A stretch of 64,000 bases of DNA, taken from positions 3,511,501 through 3,575,500 of the forward strand of contig CM034411.1 of NCBI GenBank assembly GCA_019925095.2, in the 5' to 3' direction. The DNA is from Dendrolimus kikuchii (taxonomy: Eukaryota > Arthropoda > Insecta > Lepidoptera > Lasiocampidae). A program made the position numbers and the translations under genes. Positions 23,801 through 38,800 of the stretch are shown in pieces. Under the pieces are notes generated by a model. The model was not told the DNA's origin and made no database searches. It saw only the letters and a list, made by a program, of their open reading frames with translations. Within the stretch, counting starts at the first letter, position 1; each line of letters begins with the position of its first letter.

Positions 23801-26800
23801 ATATGCCTAGGAAGCAGAAGATGAGGTAGACGCTGTGATATAGTAGCTCCGGGTCAGTGAGCACGTTCCTGGTGGACTTGGACAGGGTACCCTGGTTACC
23901 CATTATGCTCACCAGGTGGATGCCCTTCACCACTATCTGTTGAGGAGTTGACATCAAGTAAACCATTGTGTTGATATTCATTACATATATAATGTAGATT
24001 TATTAAAAAAATATATATATTATCGAATGTAGTACAACGTGTCATGAGTAGTAGTAGTAGTTGTATTCGCCACAAAGGCAGGCAAAGGAATCTAGTCCAT
24101 ACAGCCAATTCTGATGTTTTAGTCTTCGTATAATAGTCGCGCAGTTGTACTGTAGGCTACAACTAACGCCATTCAACGGAGTTCTTGTGACAACTCAAAA
24201 GGCCATATTTGACTATACAGTTCACATTTCTCACAAAACACATAATTACTACTCAAAAACTATCAATATCCTACAACTATTGTTCATTTTAGAGTAATTT
24301 TACACATTTTTAGAAAATAAAACTGCACAGCACAACATCTCCTTTCAGTTCCCGCCAAAAACTCCACGTGTCATGATATATGAAAGTAGAATCACAGACT
24401 AGTTAGAAATGTTGCTAGTAGAAAAAAACAAAAGTTTACCTTTCAAGAGAATTATGTCAGAATATAAGTACAAAGAATAAATATAGCATATAACAAATAG
24501 AATAATGCCGAAGAGGTAATAATAAAAACGAAATAGTGATGAAAAATATCTATTCGAAAAAGAAAACAATATATTGATGTATCACACTTTAAATATTTCC
24601 AATTGATTTGATTAATAAAATGTTTGTAAATACATGTAGCTATTTGAGTTCAGTTTCTTTGCCTGCCGTTGTATCTGTAGCATAAGTATATATAAGTGGG
24701 GGCCGATTTTTCAATAGTTAGATAAATCGTTTAAGGATCGATCCCTGTCGTTTTTATGGAATTTGAAGATTGATGTATATGGCATATAGTATAGTAAGTA
24801 TAGTATTTCGAAGTATAGTAAGAATAAGCCTAAATGGCACTCTGTTGTTCGTGCCTACCCCGCAAGGGAACTGGCGTGAAGTTATGTATGTATGTATGTA
24901 TATGCAAATAGTCTGTCCTGCTCTAACGTGTGTTTAATCAGTATATTTGATTCACCTCCCTGAAGTTAGCATTGACTGGACCGATCAAATGAGGGGATGG
25001 CTATTCGTGAGTTAAATATCAATTGAAAAATCCATAGCCGTCTATTGGATAGATAATTAGTCCGATGACTTTATTCACATGTTACACTGCGGAGAAATAG
25101 GATGAATTTTCGAAATCTTCGGAAAAAAGGATTTTAAATTCAAATTCATTTATTTATATAAACTTATTTCTAGGCCTTATTTAATTACATCTAAAACTTT
25201 GGCGGCGGTTGCTTCACTAGACTCTAGGTCTGTATCGCGGCACCCAACACAATTTTATTATAGGAATTTAAATATAGTGGAATCATTCATTACTTAACCT
25301 ATGAACGCGCGCGCGTGCGCGTGCGTGTGCGCGTGTGCGTGCGTGTGTGCGTGTGTGTGTGCGTGTATGTGTGTGTGTGTGTATGCTTCGTGTGTGTGCC
25401 CCTACTTAACCTCCCAATTACACAATACTCACAGTTAACATGGCCAACGTCCAGAGCGTGGGCTCTGGGCCGGCTGTGTACATGAGTCTGACTATCCCGC
25501 AGGCCAACAGCGCCCTTATCCCGGAGGTGCGAGGCAGGCACGTGACTAGGCCGACCGCCACCACCGACGCGCTCCACACCACTAGAGATAAGTGCTCGCC
25601 TAGCTCTGGAAACGTTATTATTTTGAGTGAAAAGTAATTTATACGTATAAAATAATGCTACAAAATTATTGATATTTTTTAAATTACAATTTATGTCACT
25701 ATAATAGTGGCCGTAAAAAAGTTAGGACATAAGTAGCATGTATTATATCTAATTATTTATTTATTTAAGGCACACCAATAGCACACACATTATTATACTA
25801 TCGTTTAATATAAAAGTTCTGATGTGTGCACCCATTAAAGGAGTGCACAGCATTTACAATTCCAATGTCAATACTAATAACTTAATTAATTAATGTCAAT
25901 CAATATTATGCATATGTCGAGTACAAATATAGGTAAAAGTAATAATGTCAAAATTAATAAGGTAAATCAAAGAAAATGCAAAAAGAATTAAATTAAAAAA
26001 AATATATAACTAAGTACAAGTGGAAGCATGGACGGCCTATCAATTATTTTATAGTCACAGCTGATGTCAACACTTTATTTCTAAACCAATTCGTTCGCAT
26101 AGTTTGAAATTATTTTGACAGCGGGAAAAATCATTTCCCACGGTCGAAAAGTGCTGTTTCCATCCCTGTGACGAGGCAGCTCCAAGCGTACTTTCAGAGT
26201 ATGAGAAATGAAACAGTTCTTTTAACACACTTACTTGGATGTTCTCCTTGAAACGGGTAAAAGAAGGCCACAATCACGTTGATAAGAACAGCAAAGTTGA
26301 ACAATATATTGCTCCATAGGGACATGTAGGACGACACCCAGAAAAGAAAAGGCTGGCCTGTGAAATTAATAAAACAATACTGTTACAACCTAGGCGCCGA
26401 CAAAGATAAATTCCACGTACGGATCTGTAGAAGCACATTTTATTACCCGTTGGCATTTGAACCAATTGTAATCCTTTTATGATCGTCTTCTTTTGTTCAC
26501 TTATTTATTGGCATACGTTTCTAATTATTGTGGAGAATAGCCTATTGTCCTACTGTACTCGCTCATTAGCATAATTAGCCAGGTGTTGCGGATTCTTTCG
26601 TATTTGTGAAGTATAAAATGACGGCCTAATGCGAGAGAGGTGGGCAGTCAAGCTGCGACTACGATACGGGCGTGACGTGTGTACATTCGGGAATCTAACA
26701 GTGACGGACTTTGCGCGTTTTATTGAATGGCGACCTTCTGCATTACGTTTGGATTTGTCGTGTTCGCTTATATTTGTACCTATGTTATACGTGTTTGTAT

Positions 26801-29800
26801 AGTTCTAATAAACTCTATAGTAATTCTAACGGCACTTTAATTCGAGTCCCGCTAAACTCGTAACAATACTAAAACCACAAACGCCTGATTTATAATTGTA
26901 TCAATTAAATGTTTACACACATAAACAAACACTTAGGCTCAGCGTTGGTTCAGCATTACTTACTATAATTAGAATGGCGACTAAGACTGCGTGTGACCGA
27001 CTGATTGCATAGACATTGAACTGACGGTTAAAATAAAATAATCGCTGATTAGGTATATACTTCTAAAAATTACATTATTTTAACTAGGGGTCAAAAAACT
27101 AAAATTCGTGTGACGTAATTTAAAAAAAACATTGTGGATGGATTACATAAACATATTATTTTTATTTGCGACTATGAAACTGCAGATTTCATTTAAACCT
27201 GGTTCATTCATACATAACTTCAGGCCAGTTCCCTTGCGGGGTAGGCACGAACAACAGAGCGCCATTCAGGCTTATTCTTACACACCTCACTTGCTTCTTT
27301 GACATTCATAACTCTTGTCATGCACGCTCGTCTGTTCTCAAGGCTCCTGACATCACCTTCTGCTAGTACACGATCAATTTCGAGGATTTAAATATTTTTA
27401 TTATATACTAGGATATGCCCGCGACTTCTATGCTAGGCTTGAAATTCCCGCGAGATTCCAGGGACACGAAGTATCGCAGCATTTAAAAAAGAATGTAAGC
27501 TATCGTTTTAGTAAAAACTGTCTTGGAATAAACTAATTTTTTATATACCCGAACAACTACAAACCGCTCCTGAGAAATTTTTCGCAGGGTAAAAAAGTAG
27601 CGCAGATTTTAAGTCTAAGAGTTTGCGAAAACCGCATCGCAATCGGCCGAGTAGTTTTTACGTGAACCCCGAAAAAACAGATAAACAGACAAGAAATCTA
27701 AAAGAATTGTATCGTGTTCTCCGTCGTTTATGTAGACTATTCCAGTTGTATTTTTTTAAATAGCTACAGACAGACGGCATGTTTAGAATTTTATAATATT
27801 AGCTAGATATAAATGACGTAATATTAAATAATGAACAGATAATAAGGTTTTTCTTCTTATTTTCACTTCGTTTATACATTTCCAATAGCTTGCACAAATC
27901 TACCGAACGATTGCAAACAAATGTATTGAAATTTTGACAAGAAAGCTTGTCAGGCGAGCTACTTTTTACATACATACATATTATTACATGCCTGTTTCCT
28001 ATGGGGGTAGGCAGAGACTATAGATCTCCACTTGCGACGAGCCTGACAAACAACTTTCGCTTAATCTACTTTTATTAACCTGTGCATACATGCGCGTTTA
28101 TTTGAGATGCTTTTTAACTGACCTCGTTTTAACACTTCTGCTATTTGATTATGATGTATGCGTCGCGCTCTACCAACGCCAACTCTACCATTCACATTAC
28201 TGTCATACTTATTTTGTGATTCTATTTTTATCCATCCTCTCTACACACAAGCTACTTATTGATATAATCTTACTATCAGAGAGGCCAAAGCATTATCTAC
28301 ATTTCGGAACTTACTTAGAAAGTACTATCTGTTTTTAAATAATAATAATATATTAAACATTCACTTATTTATCTATTGTTAATATAATTTTTTTGTCATA
28401 TATACATACATACATAACTTCACGCCAGTTCCCTTGCGGAGTAGGCACGAACAACAGAGCGCCATTTAGGCCCATTCTTACACACCTCACTTGCTTCTTT
28501 GATATTCATAGCTCTTGTCATGCACGCTCGTCTGTTCTTAAGGCTCCTGACACCACCCTCCGCTAGTACACGATCAATTTGTCATATATAATGTTAGTAA
28601 ATATATTTATAAAAAAAAATATATGACCACGTTTCTGAATATCGCAAAAAGCTCGAGTGGTTGCCTATCTCACTTCGCTGGAATGCTCATCTTCTCAACT
28701 TACTATATCGTACATACATACATACATAACTTCACGCCAGTTCCCTTGCGGGGTAGGCACGAACAACAGAGTGCCATTTAGGCTTATTCTTACACACCTC
28801 ACTTGCCTCTTTGACATTCATAACTCTTGTCATGCAAGCTCGTCTGTTCTATATCGTATACTGTCTATACCTTATACCCCTCCTTATCTTAAGGAATGTT
28901 TCAACTTCCTTCATACATCACATACACTCAATTTGCGCTCCAGTAACAATCTCCTGTCAATGGCACCTGCACACTCTCTTCAACATTTAATTCCAACTCC
29001 TTCGCCATGCAGGCTGTCTTACTTTGGAACTCTTTGCCCACTGATGTCAGAAAAGCTAAATCTTTTGCCATATTTAAAAATTCACTTAGGAATCATTATG
29101 TAAGTCTTACGCAATAATGTATGTGCTAGTTTACAATAGACTGTAATCTGCTGTCCATGTATGTCATATTTTTCTTTTTTCCTTTTCTTTGTTGCATAAT
29201 AATTACAGAAGTTTGGGAATTTCCTTTGAGTCAGGTTGCCTGGAAGAGATCGCTTTTAGCGATAAGGCCGCCTTTTGTTTTACCAAGTCACTATTGTCTT
29301 GTTGTACATTTTTTTGTAATTTTTGTTTTGGTGAACAATAAAGTGTTGTCTATGTCTATATTTTTTTTATTTATTTTTTATTGCAGGAGATCAGCAGACA
29401 GGCAGACGGCCCACTTGATGGAAAGTGGTTACCATCGCCTATGGACATTTGCAACACCAAAGTTGCTACAAATGCGCTGCTGCTCCCTTAAGGGAAACTG
29501 GAACCTGGTCACTAATGCCGGAACACAGCACTCAAGGTTGTTATGGCGCCATACTTTAGACCAGGGGTGGTAGCCATCCAGACGGGCAAATGCCCTACCA
29601 CCTGGCAAAATACTTATTTAGATTATTTTGTATATATATGTATATTGGTATTCTAGAAAGGTGTTTGGATTTATGTATGTATTAAATGTATAAATGTCAG
29701 TATGTATATTTAAATTGTATAGTCCTATATTTTTTCTGCTCCACCTACATCGCCAGATTAGTTAAGAATTTCTTTTAAATTAGGTTGCCTGGAAGAGATC

Positions 29801-32800
29801 GCTTTTAGCGATACGGCCGCCTGTTGTTTCGCCAAGAAGTATTGTAATTATGCATTTTGTTTTTGTATTTGTTTACTTTGGTGAGCAATAAAGTGTTATC
29901 TGTCTAATAAATACCTCTGAGCTTCTTCTGCCACTTCATCTCGTGGAAGAGGTTGTCCAGACGGCCAAAGAAGTCGGCGACCTTGCTGCCCTGGTCGTCG
30001 CGTTCGGCGCTCTGCAGCACGCGGTGCTTACTATCAGCAGGCAGATATTCGCAGATCTCCGGGATCGGGAACACAATCTGCTCCATGCTGCGGTCCGTTC
30101 GAACTATCTGGGAACGCGAGTGCAAAGCAATATGCCGATTATATATATACATTCAGTTATATCATATAAAAAACTTCAACGGACAAGTGGAAAAACGAAT
30201 CTCAATGAAGAAGTTGCAAAACGAATTGCAACCAAATTTTAACATGAACTTTTACAGGCAGATTGTTAATGTACTTGTCCAATTTGAAAACTTGCCCGTA
30301 AAACTTCAAGTTAAAGTTTTGTTGCGATTCGTTTTGTCATTTGTCCGTTGAAGTTTCACTTCTACTATGCGTCCAAGCACACATTTCGATTTTTCGCAGG
30401 TTTACTGCGAATTATGATTTAGTTAGGTTAGGTACATTTTAATGAATGCATTTTTTATTAAAACATATTTTATTTTATCAAACAAAAAAACTGAATTCGA
30501 TCCGAAACCAAAAAACGCATCCATAGTCTACTCTAAAATTATGTCGCCTCTCACCACGTCGTCTAAATTTATGCCGCTCCTCCACGCAGCCGTAACGCTT
30601 TTTCGTGACAGAAAAATCCTAAGACCTCCCGTTTATATCGAAGTTTCACTTTAAAAAAACTTGAAAATGTGCTAAAAATCAGTCACGTCTGCCCGCTGTT
30701 GGTCGGCTCAGATATCGCTGCAGTGAAGCAGTGGAGGCTGATCTACGCGAGCTTCAAGCTTATGACTGGCAGGAGACAGTGTTGAACAGAGAAGAGTGGA
30801 GTATTCTCCTTTCGGAGGCCAGGACTCATTTTAGGTCGCTGAGCAGCAGCAGTTAATTAGTTAGTAATGCAAACAAACAGTTACTAAGATATAGAAACCG
30901 ATTATAAGTCAATAAATGGTAGAATAGACGCTAAGGAAGATCTGTTTAGTATGTTTTTGGGAGTCTGTAGCCAAATAACGATAATAATGGACGTTAGTGA
31001 AATGTCCTCTCGTCACTTGTTTCCGAATTTAATTATTCACTAACTCACTCACATGCTGAATCCTCGACTCACTTATTCACTCCCACTCACAGTTCGCCAC
31101 TCACTCGATCCCTTGCCAGCTCACTCACCCCCGAGTTAAGGAGTAACAGTCGGGAGGACGGTACCTCTATCTGCGCTGTGTGAGTACGGTAGTACTGCAA
31201 TGCGGTGGCGTTGGTGCCGGCCGGCGTGGCCCGCACTAACGCCGCCAGCTCCTTATTGTGGCCGGCCAACTGGTGGCACAGTATATAGATGTTGTGGCCC
31301 ACCTGTACATACATAGTTCAGTTATCCAAAAATCTATACTATTCATTTACTATGAGAACATTTATAAGTTGTAATTTATAAAGAGATAGAAAGCACAAAT
31401 ACTAAAAGTTGCAGGTAGTATTGATTTATTTTTTGAACAAGCATGTTACAAGTTCCTTCGAACCAAAAGAAACAAGGATATAGATTTCGTGGAAGTGTCA
31501 TTGTATGATTTGTTATTTTTTAAAACTTTTTTATAATTTATTTTTATATGAGTAATGTCTTATATGATAATATTGGCAGTTATTGTATATATATATATTG
31601 TATTGTGATAAATTTATATTTAATTTTGTTAATTTAAAATATTTTGTAACACGTGATTTTTAGGCATTTTTAAACACTTAAGGATTTATATTTATATACA
31701 GGGCTTTTTTGTGGGGGCACGCGGGGGCACGCAGGGGCACGCAGTGTCCTTAAAGGAAATTTCGAAAATATCGAAAAACTGACATAAAAACTGAAAATGA
31801 AACAAAAATCAATTTTGGTAATCTTTACAAAAAAAATATGGATTTTTAATAGGATTTTTGGAGTGGAGCTACAAACAAAAAAATATATACTTACAACTTT
31901 CGAGAATTAGCGGGCCCCCAAAAAAGATGTGACAGGGACATCTGATTTATTTTATTGAATTGTGTTTATACTTATTGTGATGTCTTTTAGATTGACATGT
32001 AGCCAAATATATTTGTACGATTATGTGCAGATTAAATGCAATGTGAACATTTAACTTTGTTACCATCTTATGTCAAACTATTACCCTTATTTTTACAAAT
32101 AAATATTAATTCATTCATACAGATTTAGGTATTATATCATAGACAGATTGTAGGCGAGGAGCGTTGAGTAAAAACTGTAGCATATCAATGACTCACTTCC
32201 TTAGGAGATACGCCTTGCACTGGTGCGTCTTCTTCGGAATCCGAATCGGTGTCCATGGCATGTTCCTGATGGAAGGCTGAGCATGCAACATCAACCTAAC
32301 AACAGGTATTAACTATTGATCAATCAAATTCATCATTTGCAAATGCAATATCATACAACAAATTATAAAGGGGGCCATAATCAACAAATTACGTCACATG
32401 AATTTCATGATTTATTGACGCCCCCCCCCCCGTCCTTGTCACAGCTGGTCACATTCGTGAGACTCCCCCCTCTCTTAGTGTGACATTACATATTTTGCAA
32501 CTTTGGTTTAAGACATTCTTAAATTAAAACAGCAAATCCGTAATTAGTTTTATTTCCATTTAATTTTTTTTTAAATAAATTTAAATACTATGCTCATAGA
32601 GATAGTTGGAAATATTACGAAGTTTTTTTTAATAGTTCAAATTTCCTGTTTGAAAACTTAATTAAATTTTGAAATGTGACGTCACGATTTTAGGATCCAC
32701 CCCTCCTCCTCCTCCTCTTCGTAATTTATGGATGACCTGAAGTTGACTCTACATAGTAGAAATGTGAACGACACTCAACATTTTTCTGTGCTAAAACTTA

Positions 32801-35800
32801 GTTCGAGACAGCGCTGATTTTCAGTGCCCAATATATATACATATTGTTACGACTCTGGTCCCGACAAAAATAAATTCACACCTGCATACCTGTAAAAACA
32901 CATTTTATCACCTTTCGGCATTTGGACTTCTTTTGTTTCCTTTCTGTTTAAAACTTGTGATTAGAAAACAGCCCGTTGTTGTATTGTAATCTTTTGCGGC
33001 CAATTGTTGTATTGTGATCATTAGCCAGGTGTTCGGATTTAAAGTACAAACTGATTCTAGGAAATTCAGTCCATGCGGCCGGACGGACATATTGAATCTA
33101 TGCAGTATAAAGCAATGGCCCGATGGAGGGACGAGGTAGTCGAGCGATAACCACGAGCGAAGCAAGACGTGCGTACTACAATCGGGAAACTTTTAGTGAC
33201 GGACTTTGCGCGTTTTTATGGAATTACGACCTTCTGCATTACGTTTGAACTTGTTGTGTTCGGTTATATTTGTACATGTGTTATACTTGTTTGTATAGTT
33301 CTAATAAACTCTATAGTAATTCTAACGGCATTTTAATTAGAGTCTCGCGACTTGTAACAATATTTTACATTTTATTTATCCTGTGTGTGTTGTTGACATA
33401 TTTGTGTTTATGTTGTCTGTTTGATAAAGGTAAGTTGAAAACTTTTTAGATATATATCATTCAAATTCAAAAGATTTTATTCAAAATAAGTTCCACTAGA
33501 AAACACTTTTTGAAGGTCATACATACAAGTTAATTTGTAAACTATTATAGTAGTACAGAATGCCGTAGATAAATGAGTTCATATTTTTTTTTGAATTATT
33601 GTATCCATTCAACCACTCACCAGCTGTTTAGGATTCATGTTATAGAGAATCCTCTCTGCGTTATTCTCAGAGTCGTTCCTGGACTCCATGATGGCCAGGA
33701 GCAGCTTTGATGCGTTGTTTTTCAATTCTAGGACGAGGTCCATACGAGTCTTGCCTAGTGGGTTTATATCGTTCAATATTAACGCTGTTATTATGTCCAA
33801 TCCGTTGCTCTCGTGGGTCGCTATACAGTTCTGGTTCTCGTGGCAAGGGCCTGCAATTCAAAAGGCGTGTAATTGTGGCGTGGAATTTGGTGCAGTGCGC
33901 TTCTTCTCTGCGTGCTATAATTTAAATCTATACAGGGGAAGAATTTCTAGGTTATTGAAGCTTTACTATGTTAGTGCAAGGATCCGGTATATATCCTCCA
34001 TACTGTCCACTAATAGAATCAGCGAGATTAACTCAAAGGATCAAGGCAAGGGCGAACTTCAAAGTTAGTGGAGCTTCTACTATTCTAGTGCAAGTATCAG
34101 GTTAAGATATTTCTTCCATACAGTCCACTATTAAAATTAGCGAGATCATCCCGAGAGATTCAGAAGAGGTCGAAGTTCACATTACTGGAGCTCCTACTAT
34201 TCTAGTCTAAGGAGCAGGTTCAGGTAACTCTCCCATAAAGTCCACTACTACAACCAGCGATATTATTCCAAGAAGCACATTTCATAGATAAAAAGAAGTA
34301 GAAATCCGGTTTTAGCCGAACTCACCTTGACAATATTCGGTGAGGGTCTCCAGAGTCTGGTTGATGAGGGCCACGTTGCCCTCATTGATGTAGAGACCAA
34401 GGAGGCCGAGGCCACCGGTTGTCGAGCCGCAGATGCAGTCGAGGAACATCAGCGTCTCCGAAACCAGGTTGTAGTTTGATTTGTTGTTTTGGTTGCGAAG
34501 GAGATTCTAGTAAAGAAGAAATATCATACAGTAGTAATTTTTTCTCTTCTCTTTCACCTTTGCCCAATTATTTGGGGTCGGCTCAAAATATCTTTCCTTC
34601 AATAGTCCTCTATTCTGACAAACGTCCATCCATCTCTTTTTGTTTTTATTTAATGTATTATCCAATATGCTTACATTCATATACATTAGACACATTTGAA
34701 CTGTGGCACAGAAACAACATGGGTTTATTCGTGCAGCAGAGAGTCATTTACACACTGTTGTTATATCAAAAATAGGAGCAGAGGCGAGTCATTGTTGTCA
34801 TCATTCTAGTATATCGTTCTTATTTTAGTCCCAGGTCTGCCCATGTCAGCATGATGGTCCGCTTTGGGAATCAGTATAGAATCTTTTCAGATTATATTTG
34901 ATTGATTTGTGGTTATTTTTGTACTTTGATTGCAGGTCCTCTGGGAGATCATTTATAATGTTTGGTATCATATAAACCTCGCGCCTTGTCCCATACACAT
35001 TATTATATTTAGGAATAATTTATTTACATGATATCGGTCGCATGTAATTAGGTCTTCTTAACTAATAGTTCATCACTATGTAAAAAAATTGTAACTCATT
35101 TTAACTTATTTGTCAAGATGAGAGTGTTATAAACATGCTCAACTATTCCGGCGTAAGTACTGCAGTATTGTGGAACTGTCAGGGACTGCCGGAAGCCCTA
35201 ACGTAAGAGTTCCGATGTCCCAATTCTCAAAACCTGTCCCATCACTCTATTTTAATGACCTATCCCATTCCTCCTGTCTCATGCGTCTATTCCAGCCTTT
35301 CGACCTCCCCTGGTGTTGCAAAGGTAGGCGACGGCAACCACTTTCCATTCGGTGGGTCGTCGACGTGTCTGACAGCTTCGAAAAAAAATATTTTGATTCA
35401 GACAAGGTTTCTATGTATATTTTTTATAAAAATCAGTTTTTATATACAAAAATATAAATGAAATTTTTATATGAAAAACATACGAAATTTTATTGTTGAG
35501 ATTTGTGTAATACAGATTTGCCGCATATAAATTCAAGGTAGAAGAGTAATGTACATTTTTTTTTCAAGTGGAAATCTATCGTTTCCTGCCTACTCCTACG
35601 GGAAATAGGCGTGATGATATGTATGTATGTAAATTTTGACAAATTATATTTATAAAAATGTAGTAATGCGCGAGTGAGGCAGCACACTCCATTAAGTAGC
35701 CCATTATTGGAAACAATAAAATACCTGTAAATCAGGATTATGGTTCTCGCAAAGCAGCTGCAGAAACCTAAGTATGGGTTTCATTACGGCCACTTTTGCG

Positions 35801-38800
35801 GGCAACACGTCACCGCTGCCAGCCTCGCGTTTCTTCTCAGCCATTATCTCTTCTAGTACTTGGGTACCTTAAAAGAAACACACTCATATATACGTAGTCA
35901 CTACTCTCAATCTCACTGCCTGACAACTTATTCAAAATTGACCAATAAGTGGCCTCTGTGTAAGGCTCGGTTTACGTGTTACGTGAATTTACGCAGGACC
36001 AATAAAGTGTTAATAGTACATTATGGTACTAGTGTGTAACATTGGTGATTACCGCCGAGGCGCCATTGAGACTCGAGCCGTAGGCGAGGGTCTTAAGAGA
36101 GCCGAGGACGGTAATCATCAATACACACGTGTATCATACGACGTTTTTCAACACACTTGTGAATAAAATAACAACAAAACTTTATTTTATTTAGTAGATA
36201 AAAAAGTTATATATGAGTGAAAGTTTTATTTGTTAAACACGTACGAGTTAAAATTATTTATTTAAATAAGAAGATGCATGAAATGAGCAAGCAATAGGAA
36301 CATTAATTCATTTGTTCTATAGAACACGATCTTTTTTTTTTGAATAAAAACTTTTTTAAGAACAAAGCAACTCAACCAATAAAATTTAAAAAAAAAATCT
36401 ATAACTCACTAGTGAGTTATAATGTATTTTACTCACAGTTTGATAATGGGTGTCATTCTGTGCCTAATTGCGGTGACCATAGAGCCACTTTATGAGCAAG
36501 TGTGTTGAAAAATTTATTATACCTGATAGTGTGTAGTGCGAAAGATATGGAATACGAGTCCTAATAGTGTAAGAGCGAGAAAGCATCATCTTCCATCGAA
36601 TTCCGTGCCTATCACCTCGTGCCAGAGCAACCAATACTTTATACAAGGGTGCGTTTTACTATATATTCATTGATGTCAAGCACCCCACGCAATTTACAAT
36701 AACACCAGAACAAACTCTTCATACATAAATTAATAATTTTTTTTTTTTTGTATTTTGGTCGAGTTTTTTTGTAAACATGTTTTTTATTTTATTTTCTTAT
36801 TTTTTAATATTGAAACCATTTACAAACCAAAAAACCAATTGCCAAGATTGGAAGAATTTAACAAATCCCAATGTCGTCCAGCTGGTCTTGACAAAGACAA
36901 AGTCATAAGATTAATGTATGTTTTTGTTGTTTTTTTTTAATTCGCCAAGACACCCTTGCTGTTTGGCAAGGCTCTTAGTATCGTCTGTCTAGTTCTAAGT
37001 TAATATTAAGTGTATTATAATACAATTGTAAATACTAAAAATCTAATTAGAGTAAATAAAATTTTAAAATTGATCGTGTACTAGCAGAAGGTGATGTCAG
37101 GAGCCTTAAGAACAGACGAGCGTGCATGACAAGAGTTACTGGCGTGAAGTTATATATGTATGTAATAAGCCTGAATGGCGCTCTATTGTTCGTGCCTACC
37201 CCGCAAGGGAACTGGCATGAAGTTATGTATGTATGTATGTAATAAGCCTGAATGGCGCTCTGTTGTTCGTGCCTACCCCGCAAGGGTACTGGCGTGAAGT
37301 TATGTATGTATGTAATAAGCCTAAATGGCGCTCTGTTGTTCGTGCCTACCCCGCAAGGGAACTGGTGTGAAGTTATGTATGTATGTATGTAATAAGCCTG
37401 AATGGCGCTCTGTTGTTCGTGCCTACCCCGCAAGGGTACTGGCGTGAAGTTATGTATGTATGTAATAAGCCTGAATGGCGCTCTATTGTTCGTGCCTACC
37501 CCGCAAGGGAACTGGCGTGAAGTTATGTATGTATGTATGTAATAAGCCTGAATGGCGCTCTGTTGTTCGTGCCTACCCCGCAAGGGTACTGGCGTGAAGT
37601 TATGTATGTATGTAATAAGCCTAAATGGCGCTCTGTTGTTCGTGCCTACCCCGCAAGGGAACTGGTGTGAAGTTATCTATGTATGTATGTAAAAATAAAG
37701 ACACAACTATATACCATGCGACATAGTATGTATGTCCGAATACGCGTGGACGGCTGATCCGCAAGCATTGGTTACTTCTTCATCCATCTCCTCGCCGACA
37801 ACCAGCGGACCAGTAATCGGTTTAGCAGCTGTAACAATTATGTATTTTTATTCATAATATTCAAGAATAGAAAGTTTCGCGCATATTTCAAATTCATATT
37901 CAATATGTTATCAAAAATACAATTCAAATGAATTGGGTAAGTGCACGGCACAGTGTCCGTACAACAAAGGATTCAAGAAAGAAAGGATTAAGGTAATAAG
38001 TGCAGAACGTTTTCGTAATGTGACCACGAACAAAAAAAAGCGTTTAATCGCAAGTATCCCGCATCTAAAAACGGGGAAGGAAAGCACACAAAATGTTTTA
38101 ACAAATTTTCGTTCATAAAAATATAAACTAGATTTTTTAGATAATTCATACTTTAACCTTTAAGACGGAACCACCACAGATTTGTTGTCCGAACTGTCTG
38201 TCACACACGGCTGATTAGGAAGCACTACAAATATGTGGTCAAATACAGGTAATTTAAATGAACGTTGAACTGATGCTTTCTCTCTCTAACTACATAGAAT
38301 TCGTATTAGAGTAAGAGAGACGATATAATTCTCTTGGTTTTATGGCGCGGTAATCTTGATGGCAGCGGGCAGCTTTGAACAAAAATAATATTTAGTTTGT
38401 ACCCTCAAAAGGGTTCAAGTTTGTGGGGAGAGAGTTTTATGACTTTAAGAATTAATCATTTTGGATGTTTCTTTCTACTTAATTATAATTATTCAATGAC
38501 AGAAATATAATCAAATCACTTACCATAATCTTTTTACCCATAAATACAGTTAAGTATTGAGTACATAGACTGCATTCCACAAGAGGCTCACAACGACCAC
38601 GTTGACGATCGCGAGTTTTCCCGTTCCATTTACTTGCGGACGTTACAATCATAAACTGTAGTGGAACGGATTATGGAGCGTTGATGTCATAAACGACGAA
38701 ATACACAAATGTCATTGGTGGATTTGAAAATCGCGCCTTTTTCAATGTCAATCGATAGAGAGAATTAATGCTCTATGGTCAACGCCCACTTCGACCCACC

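Noticed and set aside
37047..37583. 178-codon minus-strand repeat ORF ([20 protein letters not shown] units)
   Set aside because: It is the antisense of the tandem RTE tail. The true coding strand is plus, and the unit includes the untranslated (TATG)n tail.
37164..37690. CRISPR-like array
   Set aside because: Units are contiguous with no unique spacers, are nearly identical over their whole length, and the genome is animal.
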